64,000 nucleotides of DNA, taken from positions 56,691-120,690 of the forward strand of contig JBBRYB010000010.1 in NCBI GenBank assembly GCA_038238115.1. Reading direction: 5' to 3'. The position numbers and the translations under genes are program-made. Positions 46,786 to 56,031 of the stretch are shown piece after piece (position 1 is the stretch's first letter; every line of letters begins with the position of its first letter). The notes under the pieces were generated by a model, which ran no database searches, was not told the origin of the DNA, and saw nothing but the letters and a program-made list of their open reading frames with translations. Origin of the DNA: JBBRYB01 sp038238115 (GTDB lineage: Bacteria; Actinomycetota; Actinomycetes; Propionibacteriales; Nocardioidaceae).

Positions 46786-48012
46786 ATGCCGTCCCGGCTG
46801 CCCGAGGGCGACCTCGCGCCGCAGGACGGATCCCTGCCACCGGGAGCGCTGTCGACACTCGGGAAGTCGGCTCTTGGCTTCTACGTGCACGTGCCCTTCT
46901 GCACGGTGCGGTGTGGCTACTGCGACTTCAACACCTATACGGCGCGCGACCTCGGAGCCGAGCCCGGAGCGTCGCGCGCGACCTACGCCGGGGTCGCCAT
47001 CGACGAGATACGGATGGCCCGCCGCGTCCTAGGTGAGCTGGAAATGCCGGTGGACACGGTCTTCTTTGGGGGCGGTACACCCACGCTGTTGGCACCTGGT
47101 GGCCTTGTCGCGATCGTGGCGGCCATCCGTGACGAGTTCGGACTGGCTGACGGCGCAGAGATCACGACCGAGTCGAACCCGGACAGCGTCTCAGCGGTGC
47201 ACCTCGACGCGCTGCGCACAGGCGGGATCAACCGCATCTCGTTCGGCATGCAGTCCTCGGACCCCTCTGTGCTCAGCGTGCTCGACCGCACCCACGACCC
47301 GGCCAGGGTGCCGCACGTAATCCGGTGGGCTCGGGAGAGCGGGTTCGAGCAGGTCAGCCTCGACCTGATCTACGGCACTCCCGGAGAGTCGGTCGACTCG
47401 TGGCAGCGCAGCCTGGACGCGGCCCTCGCGCTCGAGCCGGACCACGTGAGCGCCTACGCGCTGATCGTGGAAGAGGGAACGGCGCTCGCCCGCCGCGTCA
47501 AGCGCCGCGAGGTGGCGATGACCGAAGACGACGACCTGGCCACCAAGTACGAGCTCGCCGACGAGCTGCTGGGCGCCGCCGGTTTCGACTGGTACGAGGT
47601 GTCGAACTGGTCCCGCGATGAGTCGTCTCGGTGCCGTCACAACCTCGGGTACTGGTTGAGCGCTGACTGGTGGGGGGTGGGGCCGGGCGCCCACTCGCAC
47701 GTCGGCGGCGTGCGCTGGTGGAACGTGAAGCACCCCGTCGCCTACGCCCAGCGGATCGCCACCGACCTGAGTCCGGCCGCCGCCCGGGAGGTCCTCGACG
47801 GCGAGACCAGGCGCGTCGAGCGGGTGCTGCTGGAGAGTCGGCTCGCCACCGGGCTGCCGGACGACGTACTTGACCAGGCTGGTCGCAGGGCGGTGGACGC
47901 TCTCGTCACGGATGGCCTCGTTACCGTCAGCGATGCCGACCCGACTCGCCTGGTGCTCACCCGGCGAGGCCGTCTGCTCGCCGACGCCGTGGTGCGCGAC
48001 CTCCTCCCATGA
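46786..48012 (+). CDS. hemW: HemW-like radical SAM heme chaperone/oxygen-independent coproporphyrinogen oxidase family
   Basis: A 408-aa radical SAM protein with CTVRCGYCDFNTY, whose CxxxCxxC ligates the 4Fe-4S cluster, plus VFFGGGTPTLL and INRISFGMQSSDPSVLSVLDRTH split along the barrel. HemW proteins bind heme and deliver it to partners; they often carry a coproporphyrinogen oxidase label without that activity. The ATG at 46786 follows GGGAGCC. Its position between lepA and hrcA is the conserved order. Confidence 0.9.
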   Translation: MPSRLPEGDLAPQDGSLPPGALSTLGKSALGFYVHVPFCTVRCGYCDFNTYTARDLGAEPGASRATYAGVAIDEIRMARRVLGELEMPVDTVFFGGGTPTLLAPGGLVAIVAAIRDEFGLADGAEITTESNPDSVSAVHLDALRTGGINRISFGMQSSDPSVLSVLDRTHDPARVPHVIRWARESGFEQVSLDLIYGTPGESVDSWQRSLDAALALEPDHVSAYALIVEEGTALARRVKRREVAMTEDDDLATKYELADELLGAAGFDWYEVSNWSRDESSRCRHNLGYWLSADWWGVGPGAHSHVGGVRWWNVKHPVAYAQRIATDLSPAAAREVLDGETRRVERVLLESRLATGLPDDVLDQAGRRAVDALVTDGLVTVSDADPTRLVLTRRGRLLADAVVRDLLP

Positions 48013-48334
48013 CCCTCCACTGGAGCCCGCGGCGAGCACCCGGCGCAAGCGGCGAGGGATCTGAGGACGAGGGCTCGCGATGTCGGCCCGGTCGCTTTGT
48101 GGCCATCCGGGCTGCTGACGGATGCCGTGCTTCCCGGACCGGCCAGGCGCGACGGTCGGCCGGGCGGCGACGCCGAGACGGCCGGGTCTGACCGCCTGCT
48201 AGATATCGACGCCGACGACCGCGCCCTCGACCCGCAGGTTGTCGCCCACCCCTTCTCGACCAGCTCCGTGTCGTGGCGGCCCGCTACGATCTGGACGCTC
48301 ATCTGTGCAGGGGGCGCTGTCGCGAGCAGAACCG
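48013..48334. other. 322-bp region without a recognisable gene
   Basis: This gap lies between the stops of the convergent hemW and MBL-hydrolase genes. Open frames on both strands look like composition effects. A minus-strand frame ends with NLRVEGAVVGVDI and a stop, which might be the tail of a decayed gene, but nothing can be assigned. Confidence 0.35.
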
Positions 48335-49267
48335 TCAGGCGAGGGGGAGTGTTGTGCCGGAGGTCGGCGGCAGGGCGGGGGCGGAGCCGGGGCTGGCGCC
48401 GGAGCTGTCGAGCTGGGCGTACCCGCGGTCCACGGCGTCGGTGAGGCGCTCGGCGGGGAACGGCCAAGCGCTCCCCCCGGCGTCGACGGCCTCGGCGACC
48501 GGCACCACCTGCGCGTAGAGGGAGCGGATCAGCTCACCCACGTCTGACACAGCGGCTCGTTGGTCCTCCACGAACCGTCGGCTTACCGGTGTCCCGTGCC
48601 CGGGCAGTACGACGGACGACTCGGTCAGCATGCCCACGACGAGGTCCAAGGACGCAGCCCAGTCCAGCGGGAAGCTGTCCGCGCCGAAGGAGGGCGGCGC
48701 CGACTGCTCGATCAGGTCGCCCGCGAACAGCGCGTCGGCGTCGGGGACCCGGACCACGATGTCGCCGTCGGTGTGCCCCCTGCCCGGGTGGGCCAGCTCG
48801 ACGTAGGTGTCGCCGAGGTCGATCGTCGCGACGGAGTTGAACGTGACGTCGGGCACTCGCAGCGGGCTCGTCATCACGTCGTCGAGGATCTCGGCGCTGA
48901 TCGCGGGTTCGCCCGGCTCCGGGAAGGGGTCGGCGGCGATCAGGCCGCGGATCCGCTCGACCGAGGCGACCATACCGGCGGCGGCGTTCTCGTGGGCATG
49001 GATGGTGGTCTCGTCGAATGCGATGTTGCCGAGCACGTGGTCGAAATGCTGGTGGGTGTTCACGACCCAGCGCGGTTGCGAGTCAGGGGTGAGCCGGCGA
49101 AGGTCGTCGCGGAGCTCCGCTCCCTGGGCCGCCGTCGCCCGGGTGTCGACGACGAGCACGCCAGCCGAGCCGACCACGGCTCCGACCGTGACGTCCCAGG
49201 CGGCGTACCGCGCGACGAAGCAGCGATCGGCTACCTCGACGAAGCCTTGACCGTGTGCAGGACCCAT
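48335..49267 (-). CDS. MBL-fold metallo-hydrolase
   Basis: A 310-aa hydrolase with the zinc motif NTHQHFDHVLGN (HxHxDH), a further His in HPGRGHTDGDIVV, Asp in FAGDLIEQSAPP and His in VVLPGHGTPV. It is a glyoxalase II-like or cyclase-like MBL protein with unknown substrate. TAGTCT lies 6 nt before the ATG on the minus strand, a leaderless layout. It is divergent from hrcA, with the CIRCE element and both promoters in 94 bp. Confidence 0.88.
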   Translation of the reverse strand: MGPAHGQGFVEVADRCFVARYAAWDVTVGAVVGSAGVLVVDTRATAAQGAELRDDLRRLTPDSQPRWVVNTHQHFDHVLGNIAFDETTIHAHENAAAGMVASVERIRGLIAADPFPEPGEPAISAEILDDVMTSPLRVPDVTFNSVATIDLGDTYVELAHPGRGHTDGDIVVRVPDADALFAGDLIEQSAPPSFGADSFPLDWAASLDLVVGMLTESSVVLPGHGTPVSRRFVEDQRAAVSDVGELIRSLYAQVVPVAEAVDAGGSAWPFPAERLTDAVDRGYAQLDSSGASPGSAPALPPTSGTTLPLA

Positions 49268-49315
49268 CCGCGCAGACTACTCATCTCGGCTGTTCGTGGG
49301 CCCGGCCTAGTAGAG

Positions 49316-49342
49316 TTGGCACTCAGCGATATCGAGTGCCAG
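49316..49342. promoter_or_regulatory. CIRCE operator before hrcA
   Basis: TTGGCACTC, a 9-nt spacer and GAGTGCCAG match the CIRCE consensus TTAGCACTC-N9-GAGTGCTAA with two symmetric-type changes at the outer arms. It lies 20 bp before the hrcA ATG, so HrcA probably represses its own operon. The divergent MBL gene start lies 49 bp away and might be affected too. Confidence 0.9.
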
Positions 49343-49361
49343 AGGCGAAGGAGGACGCGGC

Positions 49362-50384
49362 ATGTTGGACGAACGCAAGCTCGACGTACTCCGCGCGATC
49401 GTCGAGGACTACGTGAGCACCCAGGAGCCGGTCGGCTCGAAAGCTCTGGTCGAGCGCCACCAGCTGGGGGTCTCGCCCGCGACGGTGCGCAACGATATGG
49501 CCACGCTCGAGGAGGAGGGCTTCATCACCCAGCCTCACACGAGTGCCGGGCGCATCCCTACCGACAAGGGCTACCGGCTCTTCGTCGACAAGCTGACGAG
49601 CATCAAGCCACTGTCGGGCGCTGAGAAGCGTGCGATCGCCACATTTCTCCAGGGCGCTGTCGACCTCGACGACGTGGTGCACCGCAGCGTCAGGCTGCTT
49701 GCCCAGCTCACCCAGCAGGTGGCGATCGTGCAGTATCCCTCGCTCGCGCGCTCGACCGTGCGCCACGTCGAAGTCGTGATGATGTCCAACACCCGGCTGC
49801 TGCTCGTGCTCATCACCAGCACCGGCAGGGTTGAGCAACGCGTGATCGAGCTGGCCAAGCCGGTCGACGACGAGGTCGTCGGCGAGCTGCGCGCGCGACT
49901 CAACACGGCCGTCGTCGGGCAGCACCTGTCCGACGCGGCCAGCCGCGCGGTCGGCCTGCCGGAGATGTTCCACCAGGACGACAAGGGCGTCGTAGCCCAG
50001 ATCATCGCTGCCCTCGCCGAGGCCGTCACCGACGACCGGTCCGACGAGAAGGTCGTGATCGGCGGCACGGCCAACCTGGTGCGGTTCGGTGAGGACTTCG
50101 ACCGCTCGATCAAGCCCCTCCTCGAGGCCCTTGAGGAGCATGTCGTGCTGCTCAAGCTCCTGGGAGAGGTGTCGAGCCCGAGCCTCGTCACCGTACGCAT
50201 CGGCCATGAGGTTCCGCACGAGCAGCTTGCCACGACGTCCGTCGTGGCAACCGGCTACGGCCCTGGTGAACAGGTCCTTGCCACCCTGGGTGTCGTCGGC
50301 CCCACCCGGATGGACTATCCCGGATCCATGGCCGCGGTCAACGCGGTCGCCCGTTACGTCAGCCAGCTGTTGGCTGAGGCATGA
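49362..50384 (+). CDS. hrcA: Heat-inducible transcription repressor HrcA
   Basis: A 340-aa repressor with an N-terminal winged helix (LDVLRAIVEDYVSTQEPVGSKALVERHQLGVSPATVRNDMATLEEEG, read across residues 6-52) and the GAF-like HrcA domain with AGRIPTDKGYRLFVDKL after it. It binds CIRCE and is refolded by GroEL. AAGGAGGACG precedes the ATG. It is the first gene of hrcA-dnaJ-rsmE. Confidence 0.97.
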   Translation: MLDERKLDVLRAIVEDYVSTQEPVGSKALVERHQLGVSPATVRNDMATLEEEGFITQPHTSAGRIPTDKGYRLFVDKLTSIKPLSGAEKRAIATFLQGAVDLDDVVHRSVRLLAQLTQQVAIVQYPSLARSTVRHVEVVMMSNTRLLLVLITSTGRVEQRVIELAKPVDDEVVGELRARLNTAVVGQHLSDAASRAVGLPEMFHQDDKGVVAQIIAALAEAVTDDRSDEKVVIGGTANLVRFGEDFDRSIKPLLEALEEHVVLLKLLGEVSSPSLVTVRIGHEVPHEQLATTSVVATGYGPGEQVLATLGVVGPTRMDYPGSMAAVNAVARYVSQLLAEA

Positions 50385-50427
50385 ACCGCACCTTCCCGCA
50401 GCACCCCCCTGACCGGATTGACGGAGA

Positions 50428-51591
50428 ATGACGCACGATCTCTACGACGTCCTCGGCGTCTCGCACGGCGCGAACCCCGAGGAGATCAAGAAGGCCTACC
50501 GAAGGCTGGCCCGCCAGCTGCACCCCGACGTCAACCCGGACGCGGCCACCCAGGAACGCTTCAAGGAGGTCACTCAGGCGTACGACGTCCTCAGCGACCC
50601 GAAGAAGCGCGAGATGTACGACCTGGGAGGCGACCCGCTGTCCGCCGGGGCAGGTGGCGCTGGTTTCGGTCAGGGGTTCTCCTTCACCGACATCATGGAC
50701 GCCTTCTTCGGGCAACAGGCCGGGAGCCGCGGGCCACGCTCGCGGGTGCGGCGGGGACAAGACGCGCTTATCCGGATCCAGCTCGAGCTCGGTGAGGCGG
50801 CCTTCGGGGTGGCCAAGGAGCTCAAGGTCGACACCGCCGTGACGTGCACGCTCTGCCACGGACAGGGCACCGCCCCGGGGACCTCACCCGCGCCGTGCCA
50901 GACGTGCAGTGGGCGCGGCGAGATCAGCCACGTGCAGCGGTCCTTCCTGGGCGAGGTGCGCACAATGCGTCCATGCCCGACGTGTCGGGGCTTCGGCTCC
51001 GTCATTCCCGATCCCTGCAGCGAGTGCTCAGGCGACGGCCGCATCCGCGCTCGCCGGGCCATCAGTGTCAACGTGCCGGCCGGCGTCGACGCGGGCACCC
51101 GGATCCAGCTGTCCGGCGAGGGCGAGGTGGGCCCGGGTGGCGGACCTGCGGGGGACCTGTACGTCGAGATCGACGTGACCGAACACCCCGTCTTCGCCCG
51201 CCAGGGAGACGACCTGCTCTGCACGGTCACGCTCCCGATGACGGCCGCCGCCCTCGGGACGGCGGTCGACGTGCCGACGTTGGAGGCGGACGTGGCGACC
51301 GCAAAGGACAGTGAGGTCGAGCGCACGATGCGGGTCGACATCCGGCCAGGCACGCAGTCCGGAGAGCAACTGGTGGCGCGGGGACGCGGCGTACCTCATC
51401 TGCGCGGCACTGGTCGCGGCGACGTGGTGGCGACCATCGTGGTCGAGACGCCGACCAGGGTCGACACCGAACAAACCGAGCTGCTCCAGCAGCTGGCGGC
51501 CCTGCGCGGCGAGGAGAAGCCGATGGCCTCCGCCGAACGCGCGCACAAGGGCGTGTTCGGCCGCTTCAAGGGCGCCTTCGGCGGACGCTGA
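50428..51591 (+). CDS. dnaJ: Molecular chaperone DnaJ (DnaJ2 type)
   Basis: A 387-aa co-chaperone. The J-domain holds the HPD motif (RQLHPDVNPDA, about residue 32), then a Gly-rich linker. A four-repeat zinc domain follows with CTLCHGQG, CQTCSGRG, CPTCRGFG and CSECSGDG, then two C-terminal substrate-binding beta domains. It lies 43 bp after hrcA, the actinobacterial hrcA-dnaJ2 arrangement; the second dnaJ normally sits with dnaK elsewhere. Confidence 0.97.
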   Translation: MTHDLYDVLGVSHGANPEEIKKAYRRLARQLHPDVNPDAATQERFKEVTQAYDVLSDPKKREMYDLGGDPLSAGAGGAGFGQGFSFTDIMDAFFGQQAGSRGPRSRVRRGQDALIRIQLELGEAAFGVAKELKVDTAVTCTLCHGQGTAPGTSPAPCQTCSGRGEISHVQRSFLGEVRTMRPCPTCRGFGSVIPDPCSECSGDGRIRARRAISVNVPAGVDAGTRIQLSGEGEVGPGGGPAGDLYVEIDVTEHPVFARQGDDLLCTVTLPMTAAALGTAVDVPTLEADVATAKDSEVERTMRVDIRPGTQSGEQLVARGRGVPHLRGTGRGDVVATIVVETPTRVDTEQTELLQQLAALRGEEKPMASAERAHKGVFGRFKGAFGGR

Positions 51592-51609
51592 CGGAGCGAA
51601 CCTGAGCCC

Positions 51610-52341
51610 ATGACGCTGCCGGTGTTCGTCGTGGACGCGGACGCGCTCGGTGCGGAGGTCATCGAGCTCGACGGGGACGAGGGTCACCACGCGGTCGTCA
51701 CCCGCATCAAGCCGGGTCAACGTGTCATGCTCACCGACACCCACGGCAACGGCGCCGAGTGTGTCGTCAAGTCGGTGTCCAGGCACGGTCTGGTGGCCGA
51801 TGTGGTGGTACGGCGATCTGAGCCCGTCGGGGTACCGCGGCTGGTCGTCGTGCAGGCGATCCCGAAGGGCGACCACGCCGAGCGTGCCGTCACTCTCCTT
51901 ACCGAGGTGGGTGTCGACGAGGTCGTGCCCTGGGCCGCGAGTCGCGCCATCGTGACCTGGAAGGGTGAGCGAGCCGCCAAGGCGCGCAGCCGCTGGCAGG
52001 CGGCGGCACGCGTAGCCGCCAAACAGTCGCGGCGGCTGCGATTCCCGGTGGTCGCGGGAGTGCGGACGACGCGGGAGGTCGCTGACCTCATCGAGGGTGC
52101 AGACCTGGCGCTCGTGCTCCATGAGGCTGCGCGGCAGCCGATGGGCGCGGTCGCCATACCCGCGGAAGGCGAGATCGTGCTCGTGGTCGGACCGGAGGGT
52201 GGTGTGAGCGATGAGGAGCTGACGGCGTTCACTTCGCGCGGCGCCGTGGCCGTCAGGCTGAGCCCGTCGGTGCTGCGCAGCTCGACCGCGGGAGTCGTCG
52301 GTGCCGCCGCGGTGCTCAGCCGCACCTCTCGTTGGGCCTGA
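51610..52341 (+). CDS. rsmE: 16S rRNA (uracil(1498)-N(3))-methyltransferase
   Basis: A 243-aa SPOUT methyltransferase with an N-terminal PUA-like domain (EGHHAVVTRIKPGQRVMLTD within 19-40) and the knotted C-terminal SAM site with LVVGPEGGVSDEELTAF and VRLSPSVLRSSTAGVVGAA. It methylates U1498 of 16S rRNA. It lies 18 bp behind dnaJ, probably in the same transcript. Confidence 0.95.
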   Translation: MTLPVFVVDADALGAEVIELDGDEGHHAVVTRIKPGQRVMLTDTHGNGAECVVKSVSRHGLVADVVVRRSEPVGVPRLVVVQAIPKGDHAERAVTLLTEVGVDEVVPWAASRAIVTWKGERAAKARSRWQAAARVAAKQSRRLRFPVVAGVRTTREVADLIEGADLALVLHEAARQPMGAVAIPAEGEIVLVVGPEGGVSDEELTAFTSRGAVAVRLSPSVLRSSTAGVVGAAAVLSRTSRWA

Positions 52342-52379
52342 GCGCTGCAGGGTTCGACGGCGGCGGGTCGACGAGGGGG

Positions 52380-53414
52380 CTACTCGACCGTGAACGTCTT
52401 GTCGTCCACGTTGCTCGCCTTGCCGTCCTCGGCGCTGTACTCGAGGCACCGGATCGTATAGATCCCCGGGTTGAGCCGGCCCAGCTCGATCGGGGCCTGC
52501 GTCCACGTGCCCATCGACGTGGTGACGAATCCGTCGTCGACCTTGGAGCCAGTGGCGTCGAGCAGCTGCCAGTTGACGGTGCCCTCGAAGACGTTGCCCG
52601 ACACCTGCACCGTGACCGGGCTGGAGACGGTCTGTCCCTCGACGAGGTTGTCGACGCTGATCCAGGCTCGGGTCTCGTCATCGCCCACGGCGGACACCTC
52701 CGGCGAAACGTCGGCTGACAGCAGCGTCTGAACGATGTGTGCGTTGTAGGTGAACCTGGCCGAGTCGCCAGGCGCCAGACCGGCCGTACGCAGAAGAGCT
52801 TGAACCGCCACTGCCCCGCCGTGATCACCCAGACTCGACGCGGGAGCCAGTTGGGCAGCACCGTCGAGGGCGATTGTGGTGACTCCGTTGGCGCTCGTGA
52901 TGCCCGAGACGTCAACGCCCTGAGGCCAGCCGCTCGTGTAGTCGGGGTCGATGGGTGTCGAGGTAAGGAACTCGTGGACCGCGGCCACGTCTGCCGGACC
53001 GTCCACCGAGGTCACCGTGTGGGGCTCGGCGAACAGCCGGGGGGCCGGCGACGGCACGCTGCCTTGGGGGCCGACGTAGTACATCGTGAACTGGTCGGCC
53101 GCGTCCGCCGAGGGGTCGTAGACACCAGGGTGCGTTCCGGTCTGTGCGACGCCACCGGCGGTTGGCTGGCCGGTCATCGGTGTGTGGCCACCGGAGCCGG
53201 CTTGTCCCACGAGCACGACAGCGGTGATGACGGCGGCGGTGGCGAGTGCGGTACCCAGCGAGCCGACCACCCAGCGCCGCTTCGCCGGGGACCGGCTGAC
53301 TGTGCGGTGCTGGATCGCTCGCAGACCAGTCGGATCGGGGTCCACCATGGCGGCCTCCTCGTGAAGTGTCTGCGCGAGTAGCTCGGCCGTGCGGTCGTCG
53401 TCGTGCGTGGTCAT
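52380..53414 (-). CDS. Membrane protein with GerMN and Gmad2 domains, sigma-factor partner
   Basis: A 344-aa protein. The N-terminal 60 residues are cytoplasmic and acidic/basic mixed, then one transmembrane helix (WVVGSLGTALATAAVITAVVLVG, with only part counted as core), then an exported region. That region has a GerMN-like domain (about 145-250) and a C-terminal immunoglobulin-like Gmad2 domain (about 255-343, VSSPVTVQVSGNVFEGTVNWQLLD). Its ATG overlaps the stop of the SigE-type sigma gene, the place where an anti-sigma factor normally sits. No zinc anti-sigma HxxxCxxC motif is visible. A regulatory role is inference. Confidence 0.75.
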   Translation of the reverse strand: MTTHDDDRTAELLAQTLHEEAAMVDPDPTGLRAIQHRTVSRSPAKRRWVVGSLGTALATAAVITAVVLVGQAGSGGHTPMTGQPTAGGVAQTGTHPGVYDPSADAADQFTMYYVGPQGSVPSPAPRLFAEPHTVTSVDGPADVAAVHEFLTSTPIDPDYTSGWPQGVDVSGITSANGVTTIALDGAAQLAPASSLGDHGGAVAVQALLRTAGLAPGDSARFTYNAHIVQTLLSADVSPEVSAVGDDETRAWISVDNLVEGQTVSSPVTVQVSGNVFEGTVNWQLLDATGSKVDDGFVTTSMGTWTQAPIELGRLNPGIYTIRCLEYSAEDGKASNVDDKTFTVE

Positions 53415-53974
53415 GTCTGGTCCTCGAGGTTGGTGCGGAGCGACTGGATGCCGCGTGAGGCGTGGCTCTTGACCGTGCCTCGACTGATGCGGAGCGCCTC
53501 GGCGATGTCGTGCTCGCTCAGGTCGGCGTAGTAGCGCAGCACGAGCACCTCGCGTTGACGCTGGGGGAGCTTCGCGAGGGCGGTCAGCACCGCCTCTCGG
53601 GACTCCGTCGACAAGGCGTGCTGCTCGGCGCTGGCTGAGTGGCGGCGTACGTCGTTGACCTCGCGGTGCAGATGCTTGTCGGCAACGGCGTGGTGGCGCC
53701 CCGCCGACCGCGCCCCGTTGACCACCGAGCGACGCAGATATCCCAGTGCCTTCTCGGGCTCCCGAATCCGGCGCCACCGACCATGCATGGCGACGAACGC
53801 GTCCTGCACGATCTCCTCAGCCTCACCGCTGTTGCGCACCAGCAGCGAGGCCAGGCGCACCAGAGCCGGGTAGTGCGCGGCATACAGCTGTGTGACCGCC
53901 TCGTCGGCGTCCCAGCCCTGGACGGGCACCATGCGCGTCCCTCTCGCGGTGGCCGCCCCCGATAGCGTGGTCAT
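53411..53974 (-). CDS. SigE-family (ECF-type) RNA polymerase sigma factor
   Basis: A 187-aa sigma factor with region 2 (AVTQLYAAHYPALVRLASLLV, then EEIVQDAFVAMHGRW) and region 4 (LPQRQREVLVLRYYADLSEHDIAEALRISRGTVKSHASRG). The YAAHYPALVRLA start is typical of actinobacterial SigE-family ECF factors. The ATG at 53974 or one at 53932 may be used. It is followed by the overlapping Gmad2 membrane-protein gene (ATGA at 53411-53414), suggesting coupled synthesis of sigma and sensor. Confidence 0.9.
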   Translation of the reverse strand: MTTLSGAATARGTRMVPVQGWDADEAVTQLYAAHYPALVRLASLLVRNSGEAEEIVQDAFVAMHGRWRRIREPEKALGYLRRSVVNGARSAGRHHAVADKHLHREVNDVRRHSASAEQHALSTESREAVLTALAKLPQRQREVLVLRYYADLSEHDIAEALRISRGTVKSHASRGIQSLRTNLEDQT

Positions 53975-54075
53975 GCCTCAGACACGCGCACCTTGCTCGT
54001 TGGGTTTACATGATCGCCTATCGATCGGACCCTGCTGGGGCTGACACCCGGTCGACGAGAAACAAGGAGGAGCCG

Positions 54076-54423
54076 ATGACGGACGAGTCCTGCCTGTTCT
54101 GCCGCATCGTGTCGGGGGATATCCCGGCCGAGCGGGTTGCTGAGACGGAACGCGCGCTGGCCTTCCGCGACCTCGACCCGCAGGCCCCGACGCATGTGCT
54201 CGTGGTCCCCAAGGTGCACCGGCCGACGCTCGGTGAGCTGGCCGAGACGCACCCGTCAGAGGCGGCCGATGTCTTGACCCTCGCGCGCCAGGTAGCCACC
54301 GACGAGGGGATCGGTGACGGCTACCGACTCGTGGCCAACAACGGCGCCGCCGCCCAGCAGTCGGTGTTCCATGCCCATGTCCACGTGCTGGGCGGGCGGG
54401 CTTTCAGCTGGCCACCCGGCTGA
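54076..54423 (+). CDS. HIT-family protein (histidine triad nucleotide-binding)
   Basis: A 115-aa HINT-type hydrolase with CLFCRIVSGDIPAERV at the start and the histidine triad HAHVHVLGGRAFSWPPG at the end. It hydrolyses nucleoside phosphoramidates. The ATG at 54076 follows AAGGAGGAG. It lies ahead of phoH as in many actinobacteria. Confidence 0.95.
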   Translation: MTDESCLFCRIVSGDIPAERVAETERALAFRDLDPQAPTHVLVVPKVHRPTLGELAETHPSEAADVLTLARQVATDEGIGDGYRLVANNGAAAQQSVFHAHVHVLGGRAFSWPPG

Positions 54424-54547
54424 GGCGGCTGAGCGATCTGTCGTCGCAAGACGCGGGCGGGCTCTTTCCGGCGCACTCGCAGCCCGTGGACACACCGAGT
54501 CACCGCTCGGGCAATCTGGGTGGGCGGGCAGGGCCACAACCCGTACC

Positions 54548-55564
54548 ATGGACGCCAAGATGACAGAGCAGCCCGTCCCACGACACACGATCGTGATCCC
54601 CAACAGCGTGCCCGTCGTCGCCGTACTCGGAGCCCATGACGAGTTCGTGGGCATCATGGAACGGGAGTTCGACGCCGACATCCACGTCAGAGGCAACGAG
54701 GTCAACGTCGCGGGTGACCGCGGTGAGGTGGCTCTCATCGAGCGGCTCGTCGACGAGCTGGTCACCATGGTCCGCACTGGGCAGGGCCTGACAGCCGAGA
54801 CCGTGGAGCGCGTGATCGGCATGCTGCGTGCGGAGACGAGGGAGCGGCCGGCCGACGTGCTGACCCTCAACATCCTCAGCAACCGTGGCCGCACGATCCG
54901 TCCGAAGACGCTCAACCAGAAGCGCTACGTTGACGCCATCGACAAGCACACGGTGGTCTTCGGCATCGGCCCCGCCGGCACCGGCAAGACCTACCTCGCG
55001 ATGGCCAAGGCGGTCCAGGCACTGCAGGCCAAGCGCGTCAACCGCATCATCTTGACCCGCCCGGCCGTCGAGGCGGGCGAGCGACTCGGCTACCTTCCGG
55101 GCACGCTCAGCGAGAAGATCGACCCGTATCTGCGACCGTTGTACGACGCCCTGCACGACATGCTCGACCCCGAGACCATTCCGAAGCTGCTGACGGCGGG
55201 CACCATCGAGGTCGCGCCACTGGCCTACATGCGCGGGCGCACGCTCAACGACGCGTTCATCATCCTCGACGAGGCGCAGAACACGTCGCAGGAGCAGATG
55301 AAGATGTTCTTGACCCGACTCGGCTTCGGCTCCAAGATCGTCGTCACCGGCGACGTGACGCAGGTCGACCTGCCGTCAGGCACCAAGAGTGGCCTCCGTG
55401 TCGTCCAGGGCATCCTCGACGGCATCAAGGACGTCAGCTTCTGCTGGCTCACCGCCCAAGACGTCGTACGCCACCGACTCGTCGGCAAGATCGTGTCGGC
55501 CTACGACAGCTACGAGGCGGCGCGTCAGTCGGCCGGGCCGAGCACCTACATCGAGGGTCGATGA
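54548..55564 (+). CDS. phoH: PhoH-family ATPase
   Basis: A 338-aa P-loop ATPase. A KH-like N-terminal part (about 20-80) is followed by the ATPase with Walker A FGIGPAGTGKTYLAMA and Walker B AFIILDEAQNTSQEQMKMFL. It acts in RNA metabolism with its neighbour YbeY in rRNA quality control. ATGs at 54548 and 54560 are both possible starts. It overlaps ybeY by 4 bp. Confidence 0.95.
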   Translation: MDAKMTEQPVPRHTIVIPNSVPVVAVLGAHDEFVGIMEREFDADIHVRGNEVNVAGDRGEVALIERLVDELVTMVRTGQGLTAETVERVIGMLRAETRERPADVLTLNILSNRGRTIRPKTLNQKRYVDAIDKHTVVFGIGPAGTGKTYLAMAKAVQALQAKRVNRIILTRPAVEAGERLGYLPGTLSEKIDPYLRPLYDALHDMLDPETIPKLLTAGTIEVAPLAYMRGRTLNDAFIILDEAQNTSQEQMKMFLTRLGFGSKIVVTGDVTQVDLPSGTKSGLRVVQGILDGIKDVSFCWLTAQDVVRHRLVGKIVSAYDSYEAARQSAGPSTYIEGR

Positions 55565-56031
55565 GTGTCGAAGTCCTCAACGAGTCCGGTGTCGACGTCG
55601 ACGTCACGGGTTTCGTCAGGCTGGCCCGCTTCACGATGAGCCGGATGCGCGTGCATCCCGAGGCTGAACTGTGTCTTCGGCTCGTCGACGAGGCGACCAT
55701 CGCGGAGTTCAACCAGCACTACCTCGGTAACCCCGGCCCGACCGATGTGTTGTCGTTCCCGATGGACGAGCTCACGCCGGGCCGTGAAGGCGAGCAGGAA
55801 GCAGAGGGCATCCTCGGCGACATGCTGCTGTGCCCGCAGTACGCCGCCGCGCAGGCCTCGACATCCTCACGCAGCGCCAACGACGAGATGCACCTGCTGA
55901 CGATTCACGGCATCTTGCATCTGCTCGGCTACGACCATGGCGAGCCTGACGACGAGCAGGAGATGTTCGGGCTCCAGGCCAGGCTGCTCGCCGAGTGGCA
56001 GGGAGTGCAGAGCGGTGAAGCGGTCGAATGA
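55561..56031 (+). CDS. ybeY: Endoribonuclease YbeY
   Basis: A 156-aa metal-dependent RNase with the signature HGILHLLGYDHGEPDD (H-x3-H-x5-H), plus NPGPTDVLSFPMDE. It matures the 16S rRNA 3' end and removes defective ribosomes. The start overlaps the phoH stop, and its stop overlaps the CNNM gene start, so the three are translationally coupled. Confidence 0.96.
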   Translation: MSVEVLNESGVDVDVTGFVRLARFTMSRMRVHPEAELCLRLVDEATIAEFNQHYLGNPGPTDVLSFPMDELTPGREGEQEAEGILGDMLLCPQYAAAQASTSSRSANDEMHLLTIHGILHLLGYDHGEPDDEQEMFGLQARLLAEWQGVQSGEAVE

